From JBBQRS01 sp038214535 (GTDB taxonomy: Bacteria > Chloroflexota > Anaerolineae > CG2-30-64-16): a DNA stretch of 45,094 nucleotides. The stretch spans positions 1 to 45,094 of the forward strand of contig JBBQRS010000028.1 in the NCBI GenBank assembly GCA_038214535.1. The letters are read 5' to 3'. The notes beneath the pieces are model-generated. The model was not told the DNA's origin and searched no databases. It worked only from the letters and a program-made list of their open reading frames with translations. Positions 1-9,368 of this stretch are shown in pieces. A program made the position numbers and the translations under genes. Numbering within the stretch: position 1 is the stretch's first letter; each line of letters starts with the position of its first letter.

Positions 1-2150
<2,150 letters not shown>

Positions 2151-2243
2151 TTCACGCGAGATTGCATTTCTTGATACTAAAACCATGTGTTCTGTTCAGT
2201 TGTTAGGCGCCAACTCGCCTGCACATTAATACGAAAAAAGAAG

Positions 2244-2367
2244 CTCTGTTGGTGACGTTAGCGAAGAGGGTACACCCAGTCCCATCCCGAACCTGGTAGT
2301 TAAGCTCTTCAGCGCCGATGGTAGTTGGGGCGCAGGCCCCTGCGAGAGTAGGTCATTGCCAACGGAG
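2244..2367 (+). rRNA. 5S ribosomal RNA
   Basis: A 124-base segment about 95 bases after the 23S gene whose ends pair over nine bases (CTCTGTTGG with CCAACGGAG, one G-U) as helix I of 5S rRNA. Inside are the conserved loop B/C block CCCATCCCGAACCTGG near 2281 and the GCGAGAGTAGG block of the D/E arm near 2342. The order 23S-5S on one strand is the standard operon arrangement. Ends are set by the terminal helix and may be off by a base or two. Confidence 0.95.
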
Positions 2368-2392
2368 TTCTTTTTATTTAACTCGTCTGATC

Positions 2393-2421
2393 CTACGGCC
2401 GCCGTTAATGGGCGGCCGTAG
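2393..2421 (+). terminator. rRNA operon terminator hairpin
   Basis: A perfect 11-bp GC-rich stem (CTACGGCCGCC / GGCGGCCGTAG) with a seven-base loop, 25 bases after the 5S gene. A short T-containing tract follows and a TTTTT run lies 17 bases downstream. Position and strength fit the end of the rRNA operon. Confidence 0.7.
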
Positions 2422-2423
2422 CT

Positions 2424-2452
2424 TTGCTTAAGGCGGCTTTTTGTGCTAGAGT
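2424..2452 (+). promoter_or_regulatory. Candidate glmU promoter
   Basis: TTGCTT at 2424-2429 is separated by 17 bases from TAGAGT at 2447-2452, and the -10 element is preceded by TGTGC (extended -10). It lies just after the rRNA terminator and would start a leader of about 115 bases before glmU. The hexamers are not perfect, so the call is tentative. Confidence 0.4.
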
Positions 2453-2510
2453 TGGCACGTTCCGTCAAGTTTGAGAAACTCACGCAATGGATTATCAGAA
2501 CGATCACACC

Positions 2511-2557
2511 GACCAAGGGATGTCGCCGCTGCCCGGCCAAGGCCTTGGTCGCTTTTT
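2511..2557 (+). terminator. Terminator-like hairpin in the glmU leader
   Basis: GACCAAGG (2511-2518) pairs perfectly with CCTTGGTC (2543-2550) and is followed by GCTTTTTTG. Between the arms lies a second self-complementary block, GGCCAAGGCC, which can pair with itself instead. The T run ends only five bases before the glmU ribosome binding site. It may be a second rRNA terminator or an attenuator of glmU; the sequence does not decide between these. Confidence 0.55.
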
Positions 2558-2572
2558 TGTCGGAGGACGCGG

Positions 2573-3952
2573 ATGCAACTGACCGCCGTGATCCTGGCCG
2601 CCGGCCAGGGGACCCGCATGAAATCGAATACGCCGAAGGTGCTGCATCCGTTGGGTGGGCGGCCGTTGGTGCTCTATTCGGTGGACATGGCGACCGCCGT
2701 GACCGGCGCGCCGCCGGTGCTGGTAGTCGGGTATCAGGCTGATGAAGTGCAGCGGGTCGTCGGGGCGCGCGCAACGTATGTGCATCAGGCGCAGCAGTTG
2801 GGCACGGGCCACGCGGTGATGCAGGCGCGTGCGCAGACCGAGGCGCGCGGGGCCGAGCAGGTGCTGGTGACCTACGCGGACATGCCGTTGCTCACGGTGG
2901 AGACGTTGCAGGGGTTGGTGGACAGCCACCAGGCCGCGGGTTGCGTGACGACGTTGCTCACGGTGATTGCGGACGATCCGCGCGGGTTTGGACGCGTGGT
3001 GCGCGACGCCGAGGGGCGCGTGCAGGGTGTCGTCGAAGAGGCAGTGGCCTCGCCGGAGCAGCTCACCATCCGCGAGCTGAACGCGGGCGTGTATTGCTTC
3101 GATGCGGACTGGCTGTGGCGCAATCTGCCGGATGTGCCGGTCAGCCCGAAGGGCGAGTATTATCTGCCGGACCTCGTGGCGATGGCGCTGGCGCAGGGGC
3201 TGCCGGTTAACGCGGTCGCGTGTGAGGATGAGTCGGAGTTGCTGGGCATCAACACGCGGGTACACCTGGCGGAGGCGGAAGCCGTATTGCGGGCGCGCAT
3301 CAATCACGGGTGGATGGAGGCCGGCGTTACGCTGCTCGACCCCGCGGCGACCTATATCGAGCCGGGCGTGGTGATCGGGCGTGACACCGTGATCCTGCCG
3401 AACACGCACTTGACGGGCAACACGCGGATCGGGTCGGGCTGCCGGATTGGGCCGTCTTCCACGGTATATCACTGCGAGATCGGCGACGGCTGCGTGGTGC
3501 AGTATGCGGTGCTCGAAGACGCCGTGATGGAAGCGGAGAGCAACATCGGGCCGTTCAGTCATTTGCGGCGCGGGGCGCGGCTGGGGCGCGGCGCGCACAT
3601 GGGGAACTTCGGCGAGATGAAGAACTCGGTCCTCGGCCCCGGCAGCAAGATGGGTCATTTCAGCTATCTGGGCGACGCGCAGATCGGCGAGGATGTGAAC
3701 ATCGGCGCGGGGACGATCACCTGTAACTTCGACGGCGTCAACAAGCACAAGACGGTGATCGAAGATGGGGCATTCATCGGGAGCGATTCGATGCTGGTTG
3801 CGCCCCTGCACATCGGGCGCGGGGCGAAGACGGGCGCGGGCAGCGTGGTCACGCACGACGTGCCGGCGGGCGCAGTGGCGTATGGCGTACCGGCGCGGGT
3901 CAAACCTGCGCCGGGCGATCCCGCCCAGGAACCTGACGGTCCCAAGGAGTAG
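2573..3952 (+). CDS. glmU: Bifunctional UDP-N-acetylglucosamine pyrophosphorylase / glucosamine-1-phosphate N-acetyltransferase GlmU
   Basis: Makes UDP-GlcNAc, the precursor of peptidoglycan, by acetylating glucosamine-1-phosphate and coupling it to UTP in the cytoplasm. The N-terminal half carries the nucleotidyltransferase signature LAAGQGTRMKS with PKVLHPLGG; the C-terminal half is a left-handed beta-helix of hexapeptide repeats containing NFGEMKNS, GHFSYLGDA and NIGAGTITCNFDG, the acetyltransferase core. The ATG at 2573 was chosen because GGAGG lies seven bases upstream, translation begins MQLTAVILAAG as in the family, and the 459-residue length is typical; an upstream in-frame ATG at 2471 would run through the leader hairpin. 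A TTG-started CBS protein follows three bases after the stop. Confidence 0.96.
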   Translation: MQLTAVILAAGQGTRMKSNTPKVLHPLGGRPLVLYSVDMATAVTGAPPVLVVGYQADEVQRVVGARATYVHQAQQLGTGHAVMQARAQTEARGAEQVLVTYADMPLLTVETLQGLVDSHQAAGCVTTLLTVIADDPRGFGRVVRDAEGRVQGVVEEAVASPEQLTIRELNAGVYCFDADWLWRNLPDVPVSPKGEYYLPDLVAMALAQGLPVNAVACEDESELLGINTRVHLAEAEAVLRARINHGWMEAGVTLLDPAATYIEPGVVIGRDTVILPNTHLTGNTRIGSGCRIGPSSTVYHCEIGDGCVVQYAVLEDAVMEAESNIGPFSHLRRGARLGRGAHMGNFGEMKNSVLGPGSKMGHFSYLGDAQIGEDVNIGAGTITCNFDGVNKHKTVIEDGAFIGSDSMLVAPLHIGRGAKTGAGSVVTHDVPAGAVAYGVPARVKPAPGDPAQEPDGPKE

Positions 3953-3955
3953 TGG

Positions 3956-5272
3956 TTGGATCCTGCGAGTTGGTTGTGGTTGGTGTTGCTGGTCTTCGGG
4001 GTTTTGTTGGTCGCCCTGGCTGCGGCCGCCGAGATGTCCCTGGCTTCGGTGAGCCGTATCTACCTGAGGAAGGCCGTGGCCGCACAGGGGTCGCGCGCGG
4101 AAGTCGCGGAATCGCTGGTGAGCGAGCCGGCGCGCTTATTATCCACGTTGTTGGTGATGAAAGTCGCCGGGACGGTAATGTTTGTCGGCGCAGGCGTGGC
4201 GCTGATCCACGATTTTACCGCCAGCCCCGTGGCTTTCCTATGGTATGCCCTCTTCGTCGGTCTTTTGCTCCTCGCGCAGATTTTACCCCGGGCCTGGGTG
4301 ATCGGCCGGCAGCAGGCGGTCGCGTTGCGACTGGCTCCCCTGATCCATTTCTTTGTCGTCATCCTGACACCGGTCACGGCGATCATCCGGCGCATCGGGC
4401 GCGGCAACGTGCCGGAAGGCGTTTCGGCAGAAAATATCTTCCTGAGCGAAGACGGCCTGCGCTTCCTGCTCAATGTCACGGATGAAGAATCGGTGATCGA
4501 GGACGAAGAGAAGGAGATGATCGCCTCGATCTTCGAGTTTGGCGAGACGCTGGCGCGCGAGGTGATGGTGCCGCGCATTGACGTGGAGGCCGTGCCGCTG
4601 GATACGCCGATGCTCGAAGCGCTGGACGTGATCCTGCGGGCAGGGCATTCGCGCATCCCGGTGTACGCCCACTCGGTGGACAACATCGCCGGCATCCTCT
4701 ACGCCAAAGACCTGCTGCGCTATCTGCGCGATGGCCGGACGGACGTGCCGATCGGCAAGATCCTGCGCCCCGCGTATTTCATCCCTGAGTCAAAGAAGGT
4801 GGATGAATTGCTGCAAGAGTTGCAGTTGCGCAAGGTGCATATGGCCGTGGTGGTGGATGAATACGGCGGCACGGCGGGGCTGGTGACCATCGAAGACCTG
4901 CTGGAGGAGATCGTCGGCGAGATTCAGGACGAATACGACGCCGAGGAACCCGAAGTGGAGGCGATGAGCGACCAGGAGTATCTGTTCGATGCACGGGTGG
5001 CGCTGGATGAGGTGAACAAGCTGCTGGACGTGGAACTGCCCGAGGAGGGCGGGGATACGCTGGGCGGCTTCATCTACAGCCAGCTTGGCAAGGTGCCCGC
5101 GGTGGCCGATACGATTGATTTCGATAACGTGCGGGTCGAGGTGCTGTCGGTGGCCGGGCGGCGGATCAAGCAGGTGCGGGTGAGCCGCATTTCGCAAGAC
5201 GATAAGGCGCCTGCGTCGGATGACGCAAACGGCGGCGGGCCGTCAATGATGAGTTTTTTTAGTCCGTATTGA
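3956..5272 (+). CDS. CNNM/CBS-pair membrane protein (HlyC/CorC family)
   Basis: A predicted inner-membrane protein of the hemolysin/CorC family, members of which have been linked to magnesium or cobalt efflux. The N-terminal 150 residues hold about three to four hydrophobic segments (CNNM domain). The middle carries a pair of CBS domains, with HSRIPVYAHSVDNIAGILYAK and HMAVVVDEYGGTAGLVTIED as landmarks, and the last 80 residues match a CorC_HlyC transporter-associated domain. The length of 438 residues is usual. The start is a TTG at 3956, six bases after AAGGAG; no ATG fits. It is probably translated with glmU (gap three bases) and with cytidine deaminase (gap seven bases). The transported ion cannot be told from sequence. 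Confidence 0.9.
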   Translation: MDPASWLWLVLLVFGVLLVALAAAAEMSLASVSRIYLRKAVAAQGSRAEVAESLVSEPARLLSTLLVMKVAGTVMFVGAGVALIHDFTASPVAFLWYALFVGLLLLAQILPRAWVIGRQQAVALRLAPLIHFFVVILTPVTAIIRRIGRGNVPEGVSAENIFLSEDGLRFLLNVTDEESVIEDEEKEMIASIFEFGETLAREVMVPRIDVEAVPLDTPMLEALDVILRAGHSRIPVYAHSVDNIAGILYAKDLLRYLRDGRTDVPIGKILRPAYFIPESKKVDELLQELQLRKVHMAVVVDEYGGTAGLVTIEDLLEEIVGEIQDEYDAEEPEVEAMSDQEYLFDARVALDEVNKLLDVELPEEGGDTLGGFIYSQLGKVPAVADTIDFDNVRVEVLSVAGRRIKQVRVSRISQDDKAPASDDANGGGPSMMSFFSPY

Positions 5273-5279
5273 GGATGTC

Positions 5280-5693
5280 GTGGAGTCCAAGATGGATGAG
5301 GTATTGCAGGCGAGCTTGATTGCGGAGGCGACGGCCGCGCGCGAGGCGGCCTATGCGCCCTATTCCGATTTTCCCGTGGGGGCGGCCCTGCTCACGACGG
5401 GCGGCGAGGTCTATACGGGTTGCAATGTGGAGAACGCCGCGTATGGACTGAGCATGTGCGCGGAACGCAACGCGCTGTTTCACGCCGTGGCGGAAGGGCG
5501 CCACGAGTTCGCGGCGGTCGCCGTGGTGACCGAGAACGGCGTCACCCCCTGCGGCTCATGTCGCCAGGCGCTGGCTGAGTTCAACCCGCAGATGACCGTC
5601 ATTGTGGCGGACACGGCGGGGAACCGGAACGTCTATACCCTTGATCAGCTTCTGCCCCACGCGTTCGGGCCTGGCGACCTGAGCCAATCGTAG
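5280..5693 (+). CDS. cdd: Cytidine deaminase
   Basis: Hydrolyses cytidine and deoxycytidine to uridine and deoxyuridine in pyrimidine salvage. The zinc site is visible as CAERNA (Cys ligand plus catalytic Glu) and, about 34 residues later, PCGSCRQ, which gives the two remaining Cys ligands; AYAPYSDFPVGAAL and NVENAAYG are substrate-side signatures. The size, 137 residues, is that of the homotetrameric class. The GTG at 5280 sits five bases after GAGG overlapping the previous stop codon; an ATG at 5292 is an alternative that would shorten the protein by four residues. It closes the glmU-led group, and a hairpin repeat follows 43 bases after the stop. Confidence 0.95.
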   Translation: MESKMDEVLQASLIAEATAAREAAYAPYSDFPVGAALLTTGGEVYTGCNVENAAYGLSMCAERNALFHAVAEGRHEFAAVAVVTENGVTPCGSCRQALAEFNPQMTVIVADTAGNRNVYTLDQLLPHAFGPGDLSQS

Positions 5694-5736
5694 AGATCAA
5701 GAATCCTTCCGATACTCCCACATCATCATGTCTTTT

Positions 5737-5802
5737 CCTTCGTAGTGAAGGCTTTAGCCGTTGGGGCGGGCACTGCAACGGCTAAAGCCTTCACTACGAA
5801 GG
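5737..5802. repeat. Palindromic repeat, family A, copy 1
   Basis: Two 26-base arms (5737-5762 and 5777-5802) are perfect inverted repeats around a 14-base loop. Two further copies lie at 28316 and 34630. Relative to those, both arms here differ at two paired positions, so pairing is preserved, and the loop is the reverse complement of the loop consensus, so this copy is inverted. It sits between the convergent cdd and nadE genes and could act as a bidirectional terminator. The rest of the 5694-5869 gap holds a weaker 9-bp dyad (5810-5818 / 5851-5859). Confidence 0.93.
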
Positions 5803-5869
5803 AGAGCGACGCGCAGTTTCGGATAGATTCTAATTCTGAACGGCGCAGAGAACTGCGCGCTACGAGCGG

Positions 5870-7849
5870 TCAGAGCGCGGCGCGGATTTCCTCCACCTCG
5901 GCCAGCCAGAGGGCCGCGCTGGCGTCGCTGGGCATGCGCCAGTCGCCGCGGGGCGACAGGGCGACCGACCCTACCTTGGGGCCGTCGGGCATGGCCGAAC
6001 GCTTGAACTGCTGGCTGAAGAAACGCCGGTAAAATACGCCCAACCACTTCAAGATTGTTTCGTTGTCGTACACACCCTCGAACGCCTCGCAGGCGAGGAC
6101 GAACACCTTCTTCGGCGCGAACTGGTAGCGGACGGTCTGATAGAGGAAGAAATCGTGTAACTCGTAGGGGCCGATCGTGTCTTCCGTCTTCTGTTCCAGG
6201 TTTCCCTCCGCGTCGAGCGGTAGCAATTCCGGGGTGATGGGTGTGTCCGCAATATCGTGCAGCACGGTTGACGCCTCCCCGCTGAACTCGGCGTCGGCAG
6301 CCCACTCCACCAGATAGCGCACCAGCGTCTTCGGCACGCCCGCGTTGACGTGGTACATGGACATGTGGTCGCCGTTGAAGGTGGCCCAGCCCAGGGCCAG
6401 TTCCGAGAGGTCGCCCGTGCCGACCACGAACGCGCCGATCTGGTTGCCCACATCCATCAGGATTTGCGTCCGTTCGCGCGCCTGGGCGTTCTCGTAGGTC
6501 ACGTCGTGGACGCTCTCGTCGTGGCCGATATCTTTGAAATGTTGGCGCACCGCGTCGGCGATGGGGATGGTGCGGAAGGTGATGCCCAGGCTCTCCGCCA
6601 GCTTCTCAGCGTTCGAGCGCGTGCGCGTCGTCGTGCCGAAGCCGGGCATGGTGATGCCGACGATGCCGTCGCGCGATAGCCCCACGATGTCGAAGGCGCG
6701 GGCGGCAACCAGCAGGGCCAGCGTGGAATCGAGTCCGCCCGAAAGCCCGATGGTGACCTTCTTCGCGCCGATATGCCGCAGGCGTTTCGCCAGCGCGGTC
6801 GCCTGGATGTTGAATATCTCCCGGCAATGCTGGGCGCGGCGTTCCTCGTCGGCGGGGACGAAGGGCGTGCGCGACAGGGCCGGGCGCAATAGGGTTGTCT
6901 GCTCCATTGCAGATAGCTCGCCGGGCAAGGCGAATTCGATGATGCGATAATTGCGTGCGGCGGGACGGGCGGCGAAGGCGTTATTGCGGATCCGCTCGTA
7001 CACCATGCGTTGTACATCTACGTCGCAGATGATCGTCTGGGTGTCGAAGTGGAAGCGCTCCGTCTCGGCCAGGATCACGCCATTTTCGGCGATCAACGAA
7101 TGCCCCGCCCACACCAGATCGGTGGTGGATTCGCCTGACCCTGCCCCGGCGTAGAGGTAAACGGCGAGACAGCGTGCCGATTGCTGGCGCACCAGGTCGC
7201 GGCGATAGGTGACCTTACCCAGCAGTTCGTTGCTGGCCGAGCCGTTCAGGAAGAGGTTTGCGCCGGCCAGGGCCATATCGCCGCTGGGCGGGTTCACGGC
7301 CCACAGGTCTTCGCAAATCTCGATGCCGATCACCAGATCGGGGAAATCCCGCGCGGCGAAGAGCAGGTCGTTGCCGATGGGCACGTCCTCGCCGTTGATC
7401 TGGATGCGCTCGCGCGGCATCAGGTCGCCCGGGGTGAACCAACGTTCCTCGTAAAACTCGTTGGTGGTCGGCAGATAGGTCTTGGGCACGATTCCCAGCA
7501 CGCGCCCACCGGCGATGAAGGCGGCGCAGTTGAACAGCTTGCCGCCCACCTCCAGCGGCAGGCCCACGACCGCCGCAATATCATAGATTGTCGAAGTTTC
7601 GACAATGGTTTTCAGGCTTGCCTGCGCCGCGGAGAGCAACAGGCCTTGATAAAACAGGTCGCCGCAGGAGTAGCCGGTGATGCAGAGTTCGGGAAAGAGC
7701 GCGAGGCGCGCTCCTTGCCGGGCGGCCTCTTCAAGCGCCGTAACGATGATAGAGGTATTGAACGTGGTATCCGCCACGCGTAACTCCGGCGTGATCACGG
7801 CGGCGCGGACGAACCCGAGGGCGGCGGGCGATAGAAGGTTTGCGTGCAT
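5870..7849 (-). CDS. nadE: Glutamine-dependent NAD+ synthetase
   Basis: Converts nicotinic acid adenine dinucleotide to NAD+ using ATP and ammonia released from glutamine. The N-terminal third is a nitrilase-type amidase with its Glu-Lys-Cys triad: FPELCITGY (Glu about 54), VPKTYLP and GIEICEDLWA (Cys about 178). The C-terminal half is the ATP-pyrophosphatase domain with the P-loop SGGLDSTLAL near 369 and GTGDLSELALGW. At 659 residues it has the length of the two-domain form. The ATG at 7849 lies seven bases from AAGGAG; a TTG two codons upstream is too close to that site. It is a single gene, convergent with cdd and divergent from recO, with its own TGCTATAAT promoter element. Confidence 0.96.
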   Translation of the reverse strand: MHANLLSPAALGFVRAAVITPELRVADTTFNTSIIVTALEEAARQGARLALFPELCITGYSCGDLFYQGLLLSAAQASLKTIVETSTIYDIAAVVGLPLEVGGKLFNCAAFIAGGRVLGIVPKTYLPTTNEFYEERWFTPGDLMPRERIQINGEDVPIGNDLLFAARDFPDLVIGIEICEDLWAVNPPSGDMALAGANLFLNGSASNELLGKVTYRRDLVRQQSARCLAVYLYAGAGSGESTTDLVWAGHSLIAENGVILAETERFHFDTQTIICDVDVQRMVYERIRNNAFAARPAARNYRIIEFALPGELSAMEQTTLLRPALSRTPFVPADEERRAQHCREIFNIQATALAKRLRHIGAKKVTIGLSGGLDSTLALLVAARAFDIVGLSRDGIVGITMPGFGTTTRTRSNAEKLAESLGITFRTIPIADAVRQHFKDIGHDESVHDVTYENAQARERTQILMDVGNQIGAFVVGTGDLSELALGWATFNGDHMSMYHVNAGVPKTLVRYLVEWAADAEFSGEASTVLHDIADTPITPELLPLDAEGNLEQKTEDTIGPYELHDFFLYQTVRYQFAPKKVFVLACEAFEGVYDNETILKWLGVFYRRFFSQQFKRSAMPDGPKVGSVALSPRGDWRMPSDASAALWLAEVEEIRAAL

Positions 7850-7890
7850 GAGCAAGCTCCTTACGATGATGCGACAAGAATCTGCTACGG

Positions 7891-7899
7891 ATTATAGCA
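7891..7899 (-). promoter_or_regulatory. Extended -10 element of nadE
   Basis: Read on the minus strand this is TGC followed by TATAAT, about 42 bases upstream of the nadE ATG. No good -35 hexamer is seen 16-18 bases further upstream, which fits an extended -10 promoter. The same TGCTATAAT string stands upstream of three other genes in this window. Confidence 0.6.
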
Positions 7900-7915
7900 G
7901 ATGATCGGATGAGGA

Positions 7916-7982
7916 TCACGCGGAGACGCGGAGGACGCGGAGAAATCTTTTTCTTCTCCGCGCCCTCCGCGTCTCCGCGTGA
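7916..7982. repeat. GC-rich hairpin repeat between nadE and recO
   Basis: Two 29-base arms (7916-7944 and 7954-7982) pair with one mismatch (A opposite C, on an otherwise perfect arm) around a nine-base loop. Each arm is itself built from repeats of the unit ACGCGGAG. It lies between two divergent promoters, so a terminator role is unlikely; it looks like a dispersed repeat. No second copy of the same unit was found in the window. Confidence 0.9.
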
Positions 7983-7990
7983 AATACGGT

Positions 7991-8019
7991 TTGTCGCGCG
8001 TTCCCGCGGGTGATATAAT
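7991..8019 (+). promoter_or_regulatory. Candidate recO promoter
   Basis: TTGTCG (7991-7996), a 17-base spacer and TATAAT (8014-8019) preceded by TGA. The distance to the recO start is about 60 bases. The match is close to the sigma-70 consensus and directly abuts the hairpin repeat. Confidence 0.65.
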
Positions 8020-8079
8020 CAGAAGTACGAGGCGGCCACCGACCGGAGGCCGCCTCAATTATGCAGGAGGCGTATTTCA

Positions 8080-8913
8080 GTGGTGGACGCGGAAACGGAT
8101 CGCCGCCAACGGCTCTATCGGGTCTCGGCCATCGTGCTCAAGCGGCGCGACATGGGCGAGGCCGACCGCCTGTTGACGGTGCTGACGCGCGACCGTGGTA
8201 AGCTGACCCTGCTCGCGAAGGGCGTGCGCCGGGTCGCCAGCCGGAAAGCGGGGCATATCGAGCCGTTCACCGAGGTGGACATCCTGATTGCGCGGGGGCG
8301 CACGTTTCATCTCGTCACACAGGCAGAGACCATCGCGGCGCACCGGCGTTTGCGGGAAGACCTTTGGCTGAGCGCCTGGGCCTACTACGTCGCCGAACTG
8401 GTGGACGCGTTCACGCAGGACGACGACCCGCACGAATTGTTGTTCGACCTGCTGGCAGAGACGTTGGCGCGACTGGAAACCGCAGCGGATCCTGCGCTGG
8501 TCGCGCGCTACTTCGAGCTGCATCTGCTGGGCCTCGTGGGTTATCAGCCCCAGTTGTTCCGTTGCGTGGAGTGCGGCGAATTGTTGGAGCCACAGGTCAA
8601 TTACTTCAGCCTGGAGAGCGGCGGCGTCTTCTGCCCGGCGCATGGGGTCAATCGTCCCGGCACGGCCGCCCTGCCCCTGCCCGAACTGAAGGTGCTGCGC
8701 TTTCTGCAAAGCCGGCCCTGGGAGCAGGTCGCCCAACTCACGTTGTCGCCGGTCGTGGCGGATCACGTGGAGATGTTGCTGGCGCAGTTCATCACCCACC
8801 AACTGGAGCACAACGTGCGGTCGGCGGCGTTCCTCGACCGACTGCGACAGCAGATCGCGCAGGTCGGCCCAGCGCAGCAAAATGAAATTGGCGCGCCCGA
8901 ACAGATAACTTAA
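8080..8913 (+). CDS. recO: DNA repair protein RecO
   Basis: Recombination mediator of the RecFOR pathway that helps load RecA on single-stranded DNA. The N-terminal OB fold is seen in YRVSAIVLKRRDMGEADRLL with LTLLAKGVRR, and the helical C-terminal part carries a zinc-binding motif: CVECG near residue 164, followed by a fourth Cys in FCPAHG. The 277-residue length is slightly above the common 240-260. Translation starts at GTG 8080, nine bases after AGGAGG; a second GTG follows immediately. It is the first gene of a group with the MazG-like protein (30-base gap) and glycyl-tRNA synthetase. Confidence 0.92.
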   Translation: MVDAETDRRQRLYRVSAIVLKRRDMGEADRLLTVLTRDRGKLTLLAKGVRRVASRKAGHIEPFTEVDILIARGRTFHLVTQAETIAAHRRLREDLWLSAWAYYVAELVDAFTQDDDPHELLFDLLAETLARLETAADPALVARYFELHLLGLVGYQPQLFRCVECGELLEPQVNYFSLESGGVFCPAHGVNRPGTAALPLPELKVLRFLQSRPWEQVAQLTLSPVVADHVEMLLAQFITHQLEHNVRSAAFLDRLRQQIAQVGPAQQNEIGAPEQIT

Positions 8914-8942
8914 ACGGGCGCTCTCAGGTCAGGAATCTCAAA

Positions 8943-9368
8943 ATGCACATCCGAGAGTATCAGGAATGGTTGGAAGCGTGGGACAAGGCGCGTGGCTGGG
9001 AGCGTGTTTCGCTATCTCACACGTACGTTCATGCTACGGAAGAGCTGGGCGAAGTGGGCCGGTTGATCTTGCAGTGGGAAGGTTACAAGGAGATGCCGGA
9101 CCCGGAGGTCTGGCGCGCCCAGATGACCGAGGAACTCTCCGATGTGATGGTGTTTCTGATGAAGCTGGCCTATCAGTGCGGCATAGACATGGATGACGCG
9201 GTGCAGGCAGGGCGCGCCAAGGCTGACCGCCGCAACCCCAATTTGGCGGAGGGAAGCCTTGCGCTGGAAAATTATCGGCAGCGCCAGGCGGCGCTTTTCG
9301 ATAAAATCATGGGGTCCGACGATGCATCCGCGGGGTCATCGAGTACGCGAGGGGGAGAGGAATCATGA
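8943..9368 (+). CDS. MazG-like nucleotide pyrophosphohydrolase
   Basis: A small all-alpha NTP pyrophosphohydrolase of the MazG/dUTPase-2 superfamily, which hydrolyses non-canonical or excess nucleoside triphosphates to monophosphates. The metal-binding helices are visible as EELGEVGR near residue 34 and, after about 30 residues, EELSDVMVFLMKL, the ExxE...ExxD pattern of the family. The length of 141 residues fits a single-domain member. The last four bases overlap the start of the glycyl-tRNA synthetase gene (ATGA at 9365), so the two are probably translationally coupled. The substrate is not evident from the sequence. Confidence 0.82.
   Translation: MHIREYQEWLEAWDKARGWERVSLSHTYVHATEELGEVGRLILQWEGYKEMPDPEVWRAQMTEELSDVMVFLMKLAYQCGIDMDDAVQAGRAKADRRNPNLAEGSLALENYRQRQAALFDKIMGSDDASAGSSSTRGGEES

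Noticed and set aside
2504..3856. A 450-codon open frame antisense to glmU, and a similar 501-codon one antisense to the Rad50 gene (12276-13781)
   Set aside because: Long antisense frames are expected in GC-rich genes; composition is Arg/His/Gln-rich and without motifs, while the sense frames have clear families.
5745..6032. A 95-codon plus-strand frame after cdd
   Set aside because: It begins inside the palindromic repeat and runs antisense into nadE.
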